Shown: positions 7,878-13,074 of the stretch, piece after piece
Position numbering within the stretch: position 1 is the first letter of the stretch
How the letters are laid out: each line of letters opens with the position of its first letter
The notes under the pieces: model-generated
Database searches by the model: none
The model's input: only the letters and a program-made list of their open reading frames with translations
What the model was told of the DNA's origin: nothing
Translations under genes and position numbers: made by a program
NCBI GenBank assembly: GCA_034696485.1
Contig: JAQIWT010001016.1
Coordinates: 1 to 13,074, forward strand
Source: Isohypsibius dastychi
Taxonomy: Eukaryota > Tardigrada > Eutardigrada > Parachela > Isohypsibiidae
Direction: 5' to 3'
DNA: 13,074 bases

Positions 7878-9561
7878 TCAGAACTCAGTTCTTGAAACGG
7901 CTTTCATCTGGTAGTTTCTGGTGTCGATTGCTATACCATTCACAGGCGTCAAATCGATGGATGCATCAGACTTCAGCGTGAACTCCTGTAGAATCCGCAT
8001 GAAAATCATCGGGACCTCAACGTTGGCGAGTGCCTCTCCAGGACATGACCGTCTCCCAACCAGAAAAGGCATGAATTCTTTTGGAGCACTAACAGTTTTT
8101 CCATCTGCTGATAAAAACCTCTCTGGCCGAAATGCGTCAGCATCTCCCCAAGCCTTGTCATCGTGGTGAACATGCCAGATATTTGCAACGACCCATGCTC
8201 CTTTTGGAATCGTGAAACCACGGAACTCCGTATCCTCAATGGCGCAATGAGGGACACCTAGTGGTGCAATGGTCGACATACGAGCTGATTCATGAAGCAC
8301 AGCTTAAGTGTATGGGAGCTCTTTGAGATCGGCGAATGTTACATGCCTCGATCCATTTGTCAGCTTGTCGATCTCAGCTTGAACTCTTGATTGTATTTCA
8401 GGAAATTTCATCATGTACAATAATGCCTGGGGGATGAAGACAGATGTATAAGCTTTCAAAGACGAATTATTCAGTTCGGAACCTTACCCATCGTAATGTT
8501 GTTGCAACCGAATCGTAACCAGTCATAAACAATTCTCGAGCCACACCAACAAGCTGTTGATCTGCAAAAATTAGTAGAATCATGAAATTTTCCATTAATC
8601 ATATGCTGCGGACGTACCAGAGAAGTTTACGGTGTGGCCAAGTCGATTCATCTCTTCATTTCGGGCATTTATGAACGCTTCGGTAAAGTCGTTAACAAGA
8701 CCTGTAACGTCACAGTCATCTTCATGCTCCTTGATGCTGTTTCTGATGAAGGACGCACCGCAGTCCAGAGCTTGGATTACTTTCTGAAATGCTTTGTTGA
8801 TTGAAGGTACGAAGCGGAGAATCGGGAAGATGTCAAGTGCTCCAGCAACTCCAAAAAATCTCGAAACCAAGTTCATCTGCTCGTAGAACTCGTGGGTATT
8901 TCGACTCGAAACATCAAACATTTTGCCGAACAGAACTGAACATATGACGTTTCCAACTGTTGCCTGGATTAACCGCTTGTTCTCAAATGGCTGACCATTG
9001 AGTTTCCAGATATTGTGTATGAGTCTGCTTGACTCCTCCTCAATCTTTTCTTCCATGCCACTTTTCCCCATGCCAAGAAAACGAAAGTTGCGCTCAGCAA
9101 ATTTGCGATGAAGGGCCCATTGAGACGAGAATAAGATACCTATTAAGGCAATAGTCAGCACAATTGCAACTTCAACTCAAAACACTCTTCTAACCATATC
9201 CTTTGCTGGTCACTTCGGCCGTATACATCGCTGGTCGGCCGCTCAACGACTCCATCCCAAAAGCTTCCTTGATCATATCAGCATCGTTCAAAACGATAAC
9301 CAGCTTACTTCCAAATCGACAGCTGTATATTGCACCTAGTTGTTTTGCCCATTTTGACAACGTCAAATGAGCGAATTCGTCCAGGAACGGCAGGCAGCCA
9401 ACCACAGGAAGCTGGAACGGCGATGGTGGAAGATTACGGCTGCGACGATAGTTGCGGACATGCCTGGTAATTGCTACAGCGAAGAATAGCAACAAAGCGT
9501 CACTAAACGGTCGAAATGCGGCCAGAATTTCGGCAACTCCAAAATTTACAAAACTGCGCAT
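7878..9561 (-). pseudogene. cytochrome P450 (clan 2, CYP2-like) with one nonsense codon
   Basis: Haem-thiolate monooxygenase of the endoplasmic reticulum. Four exons (9561-9195, 9139-8618, 8561-8488, 8426-7878) with introns of 55, 56 and 61 bp give 503 codons, a normal length for the family. In order: N-terminal membrane anchor (about 18-35), proline hinge LPPSPFQLPVVG, helix C WxxxR (WALHR), the CYP2-typical FLGMGKSGMEE, helix I FMTGYDSVATTLRW, helix K ExxR (HESAR), FRPERF, and the haem loop FLVGRRSCPGE with Cys at about 449. The single defect is TAA at 8304-8306, codon 362, in LPYT-stop-AVLHESAR, where relatives have Glu (PYTEAVLHE); a GAA to TAA change suffices. It would remove helix K and the haem cysteine, leaving an inactive product. 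All else is intact, so this is a very young pseudogene, a null allele, a sequencing error, or a readthrough site. Confidence 0.93.
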
Positions 9562-9577
9562 TTTGGATTAGAACGGA

Positions 9578-9618
9578 AACGTGATGCTGCGACTGACCAA
9601 GCCAGTTGAAACTTTATA
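9578..9618 (-). promoter_or_regulatory. TATA box and initiator of the P450 gene
   Basis: On the minus strand CTATAAAG (TATAAA at 9613-9618) lies about 52 bp before the ATG at 9561. A TCAGT initiator-like element (within GGTCAGTCGC) lies about 24 bp further along. The order and orientation fit an RNA polymerase II core promoter, although the spacing is slightly shorter than the usual 30 bp. Confidence 0.5.
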
Positions 9619-10189
9619 GTCGCTCGATTGAGGTTCAATGACACGACCTTGAATTTAAATTTAATGAGCTTATCGTTAGATAGCTTGTATGTGGGAACTT
9701 ATCAGCAACACGTTTATTCCCTCTTCCGGCGATTCAGGGACTGACGTTGTAGCTTATCGTACATAGCCATTGTTCCGATATGTTCGACATTCTAAGACGA
9801 CATTCCGTCATTCAAATGGTCTGCTGATAAATTGAGATCAACGGACAAGACCAATGAACCTTCACCATGTATTTTCTGGTAGACTGTCGCATCAACAGTC
9901 AAAATGTGGAGCCACATCCGCTATTCTTCTCATTTTGTTGAATTTTCTACGAAGTGTAATTCGTGAAAATTCAACAAAATGAGAATTTCTAAAATGAGAG
10001 TAAATGAGGTTTTTTTGAGAATATCCATGGGGCACGATAGCGTACATATTTTAATGGGAGTTCAACCCAGTTGGAAATTTTTCGTCTAATTTCATTCAAA
10101 CCTTCTGCAGAAAGCACTAGTCCTGTCACTATCCATCTCCGTAGACAAGAACGGTCAGTTTGGAACTACGTTTTGCTGTAAACTGCGGG
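9619..10189. other. intergenic stretch upstream of the P450
   Basis: No supported coding region. Apart from the hairpin repeat at 9927-9985 the sequence shows nothing recognisable. It would hold distal control sequence of the P450 and the decayed 3' part of the neighbouring pseudogene. Confidence 0.5.
9927..9985. repeat. 59-bp near-perfect inverted repeat (hairpin)
   Basis: The arms TTCTCATTTTGTTGAATTTT and AAAATTCAACAAAATGAGAA are exact reverse complements. After a one-base bulge they continue as ACGAA/TTCGT around a GTGTAA loop. Such a structure is either a tiny fold-back element or a DNA/RNA hairpin. No TA or other clear target duplication borders it. Confidence 0.9.
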
Positions 10190-10650
10190 ATGAATTCAGC
10201 CCAGAGTTAAACTTTCACACGAGACCAAAACTTAACATCCACGTCAAACTGCATGCAGGTTCTCCACCATGGAATCCTCTAGCTTGCTTTGAACCTGCTC
10301 TAAAAATAATCTGAAAACAGCCAGGAAGTTAGTGCTTCCTCCCCACAGCATTGCAATAACATCCTCCACTCGTTCCTTCAACGTTGATCCCTGTACAGGG
10401 TGTAGACTTGGCGCACTATGGAAGGTGATGAGCTTGTTTTTAAGAGGCTGATCAGTCAGTTCCGAGACGATCAGACCCAGAGCGACGGCGATATTCATCG
10501 GAGTTCCTGTCATAGAGCCGGAAACGTCACAGACTGCTTGAAAACGCCTGAAGTTGTCGTTTTTTGCCAGTTCAGCCACCAGATCCTCCCACTGTCCTTC
10601 AAGAACTGCGTCAACACCATTTTCCTATCCAGGTAATCCTGAAAGACAGA
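10190..10650 (-). pseudogene. fragment of a DUF2828/vWA-type protein, frameshifted
   Basis: A frame from about 10624 to 10244 reads GQWEDLVAELAKNDNFR, then VCDVSGSMTGTPMNIAVALG, KLITFHSAPSLHPVQGSTLK and GGSTNFLAVFRLFLEQ. This is the characteristic block of DUF2828 proteins, which carry a von Willebrand A-like fold with a DxSGSM metal site. The family normally continues with a SDMQFD motif. Here MQFD occurs (10254-10243) but in another frame, directly overlapping the end of the open frame, and a stop follows soon after. Upstream, the frame is closed by TAG unless spliced at about 10625; an out-of-frame DYLDRK just before could be another relic. No other domains were found in the neighbourhood, so this is a remnant. 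DUF2828 is best known from plants, fungi and protists; its function is unclear. Confidence 0.75.
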
Positions 10651-11339
10651 ATAAAGTTGTGAATGCGAATAGCGCTTCAGATTGGGATACCAAGAAAATT
10701 AACAGTACGAGGGCACTAGAAATCTGAAATAATTATAACTGTTTCCAATTATCAATATTCCATGAACACGTTCTCGGAAATTTAACTAAGTTCAACTGAG
10801 GTAGAACAAAAGTTCGAGTCTGAATCTGAACGAAAATTGTTGCGAATTCAGGAAAACATCCATCTAGAAATCATTCCGAATATATCATAGTAGAACACAA
10901 AAAAAAACAATGTTATAGCAGGTAAATCGGGAGCTGTAAATCAGCTGGACTCCAGATCTAGAGAGAAGTAAACATCAATTTTTATTATGGCTGAATGCCA
11001 TAAACGGAGGCGTGTCGCCATCGCATGTTCTTTGTGTTTTTCGCAACGACAAATGAGCACAGTGCGATCCAACACTTTGGTCACTTCTCACTTTTAAAGG
11101 GTATTCCTAACTGATGAAATTGAGCGAAGAAATGGAAAATTGGATACAACTTTCGGCTTCTGGCAACCAGTTTTGAGGGTTTATATGGTTCGCAATCACC
11201 CGCTCGTCTACGGGGTATTAATAGCTTGTTCGTCCATTGTTTTGTATTCAACAAAAGGATACATTAGCTGCTAATGAAAGTTGAATACGCCGATGAATAC
11301 TCTACAACGCCAGGTCCGCAACTGCCCATGACCCAGTAA

Positions 11340-11381
11340 GGAGCATTGGAGTGGACTCAAATGCTCCTGACCCGGTCAATC
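11340..11381 (+). repeat. GGAGCATT inverted-repeat unit, copy A
   Basis: The unit starts GGAGCATTGGAGTGGACTCA, and its AGGAGCATT arm is answered by AATGCTCCT, making a small hairpin, followed by GACCCGGTCAATC. The same order of motifs is found on the opposite strand at 11928-11972. Confidence 0.7.
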
Positions 11382-11927
11382 GCCATGCGCGCATTTTACC
11401 ATTTTTCAAATTTGGTAGTATATTACGTTACAAAATAAAAACAAATTTATTATTACATGGGTTAGAAATGCGCGCTTTTGATTGAATTGGTAAGCAACCT
11501 GATTGATTGTGGCTGCGCAGATCTCGGACCTGGCAGTGCAGAATATGTTTTTTCTCTCGTTACAAAAGTACTTGACGGTCCAAAGAGAACTGTAACCAGA
11601 AGAGGCGGTTATTCAACTGAGCGGACCGTGTTCAGTTCAGCGAAAAGTGGGAAAAGGAAGCAGCAATTATTTCGCACAATTATTTTCATGCGGCCAGTTT
11701 TTTAATACTTTCCAGCAAAATCACAGTCCAGCAGAAATCTCCTTTTGAAGTTGAAGGGGCTTTCACTTGATAGCTGAAAAACGTTTTCTCTGATTTTTTT
11801 AGTATAGCATACAGAGCGGACCTATCTGAAATCGTATCACCGAAAGAAAAGGCATAGTGGAATTAATTAAAGAGTGGCATAGTGGAATTCATTCACTTGC
11901 ACTACGGAAAAGGAAACTTCTTGCACT

Positions 11928-11972
11928 GATCTGACCGGGACAAGATAGGAGCAGTGGGTCATCTAATGCTCC
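11928..11972 (-). repeat. GGAGCATT inverted-repeat unit, copy B (opposite orientation)
   Basis: On the minus strand it reads GGAGCATTAGATGACCCACT, then GCTCCT, a 6-bp insertion and tCCCGGTCAGATC. It resembles copy A at most positions, so the two copies bracket 11382-11927 as inverted repeats. This may be the ends of a degraded non-autonomous element. Confidence 0.55.
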
Positions 11973-12120
11973 ATGACAAGAATACGCAGAATATCCAGAA
12001 AGCGTGAGCAGCTCTGATCTCTACCTTTCCTCATTGTTTGCTTTAATCTCTCTCTCGGGAGCAGAATCAGGGGGTGGAAAAAGTACGTAGACGTGCCTGA
12101 CCAAGAGCATTAGATTGGCC

Positions 12121-12148
12121 CAAGAGCATTGGACATCCAATGCTCTTG
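12121..12148. repeat. 28-bp perfect palindrome with GAGCATTGG core
   Basis: CAAGAGCATTGGA and TCCAATGCTCTTG are exact reverse complements separated by CA. A related half copy (CCAAGAGCATTAGATTGGCC) sits just before, at 12101-12120. It shares GAGCATT with the repeats at 11340 and 11928 and may belong to the same family, or be a dimeric protein-binding site upstream of the next gene. Confidence 0.85.
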
Positions 12149-12268
12149 ATTGGCCTTGGCCTGACGGTAATTGGCGCTCATGCACACAGCACACTTTGGC
12201 TTCATCTCAGTTCTCTCAGATCTGGATCTGGCAAAAGCTTTCTAAAAAGCTGACTTAATTGTACTTCG

Positions 12269-13074
12269 ATGAAACGAGCCTCTCTGGGAACTAATTATTT
12301 TAACGCCAACATGGATCTCGATCACCAGCTTATTTCTGATGGACTGGAAGACGACCGTGCATATGCCAAGTGGGCTGCAGAAAGGTAAGTTTGCACGGTG
12401 TGACCAAAACAACATTTCGGAAACTTGAACGTTCCTCCTGATTCAGACAGATGGTAGAAACTCGAGAGTCCAATTTTCAACATCACTTGAGTCAGCGAAG
12501 TATGGTGTTCAATGCAGACCCGCAGAATGTGATCGGTATCATTGATAAACTCAAGATGATCCGGAAAGCGCTGGATGATGGAAATGAAGTCCAGGGCACC
12601 GCTGATTGGAATGGTCGTGAATGGGCCAGGTTATTATGGACAGCGGCTACTCCAAGTTGGGATCCTGTTTATGGAACACCAACCAACGTTAAAATCCTCA
12701 AATTCATTACCAAAAAACAGCCTTGGATATTTATTGAGGATGCTAGCGGGGTTTCATATCTTCTACGATTGCTGGCCCTTGACGCCAACGATCACGATGC
12801 CGAACTGAGATTCTGGTTGAAGCTATTTCCGGAGGAATTCCGGAACAGAAGGAACATCTGCCAGCTGTTAGTCAAATATTATGCCACCGAGTCTTGGAAG
12901 AAGATTGAAGCACTGCGAGAGGCCAGGGTGTGTTTCCCCTCATTCGTGAGTCTGGTGGAGTTTTGCTTGTCGAATATAGCGGCACGCTATGTTTTGGGGG
13001 GTAAATCAGCCCATTTATCTATTATTGATGACCTGATCTCGTATGCCAGAAATGCTGGGGAGGACGTTGGGGGG
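12269..13074 (+). CDS. unrecognised protein, N-terminal part (runs off the window)
   Basis: Exon 1 (12269-12384) starts at an ATG preceded by an in-frame TGA at 12251; a second ATG lies at 12311. The donor GAAAG|GTAAGT and acceptor GATTCAG (12446) define a 62-bp intron. Exon 2 is open from 12447 to the last base, giving 248 residues so far. Codon composition and uninterrupted frame make this clearly coding. The product looks soluble and mainly helical, with no signal peptide or membrane span. It contains DDRAYAKWAAERQMVETRES, REWARLLWTAATPSWDP, QPWIFIEDASGVSYLLRLL, RFWLKLFPEEFRN and VKYYATESWKKIEALREAR. Several amphipathic Leu/Trp-rich helices could form an ARM- or ankyrin-like repeat scaffold, but I see no repeat register and do not recognise the family. 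A possible donor (GGGGG|GTAAAT, about 13001) could end exon 2 earlier. Confidence 0.75.

Larger units (their letters stand above)
10651..12268. other. long intergenic region with repeats; no firm gene
   Basis: The only sizeable frame is 11478-11705 (+), containing LVSNLIDCGCADLGPGSAEY and KVLDGPKRTVTRRGGY. It lies between two inverted copies of a short repeat (11340 and 11928) and might be coding sequence of a decayed element, but I recognise no family. A duplicated GGCATAGTGGAATT occurs at about 11861-11890. The promoter of the gene at 12269 should lie at the right end of this stretch; I saw no clear TATA box. Confidence 0.45.

Noticed and set aside
7921-8169. Open frame opposite the P450 haem region, and a second minus frame at 8006-8257
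   Set aside because: Both are shadows of the last P450 exon, which carries the conserved motifs.
12575-12808. 77-codon + frame
   Set aside because: Out of frame with the continuous 248-codon gene that covers the same bases.
1-13074. CRISPR array, tRNA or rRNA gene, bacterial operon
   Set aside because: No regularly spaced repeats, no cloverleaf or rRNA core sequence seen; spliced animal-type genes make a prokaryotic origin untenable.

Overview
The window looks like nuclear DNA of a small-genome invertebrate animal. Coding exons are split by many tiny GT-AG introns, mostly 50-75 bp. The recognisable proteins are a clan-2 microsomal cytochrome P450, a CASD1-like sialate O-acetyltransferase/esterase domain and a pogo/Tigger-type transposase. 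No operon logic, Shine-Dalgarno pattern or other bacterial feature is visible. I cannot place the species; an ecdysozoan such as a tardigrade, mite or small crustacean fits, but this is inference. All exon models were built by hand from splice sites and reading-frame continuity.

Layout. Positions 1-400 hold what looks like the 3' end of a + strand gene. Positions 800-1267 hold a weakly supported + strand gene whose apparent stop codon has been hit by a transposon. Positions 1268-3901 are a complete pogo-like DNA transposon with 251-bp inverted repeats about 97% identical, a TA duplication and an unbroken seven-exon transposase on the - strand (548 aa, DDD catalytic triad present). A 166-bp hairpin MITE with the same CCAGGA ends and TA duplication follows at 4104-4269. 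Positions 4270-5349 hold only fragments. Positions 5350-6636 (-) encode a type II membrane protein equivalent to the luminal SGNH domain of CASD1, without its multi-pass acyltransferase part. Positions 6637-7877 are mostly non-coding.

Positions 7878-9561 (-) hold a four-exon cytochrome P450 complete in every respect except one nonsense codon, TAA where the family has Glu just before helix K. Upstream are a TATA box and a 59-bp hairpin repeat. Positions 10190-10650 (-) carry a decayed fragment of a DUF2828/vWA-type protein, a family I know mainly from plants, fungi and protists. Positions 10650-12268 are intergenic, with a family of GAGCATT inverted repeats. At 12269 an unrecognised + strand gene begins and runs off the window.

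The genes do not form a pathway. The region reads as a transposon-rich stretch with one probably working enzyme gene (CASD1-like), one recently broken enzyme gene (P450), one old pseudogene (DUF2828) and an apparently intact, possibly still active transposon. I see no convincing new multi-gene system. The best candidates for novelty are the multi-intron long-TIR pogo element, the single-domain CASD1-like protein and the unknown protein at the right edge.
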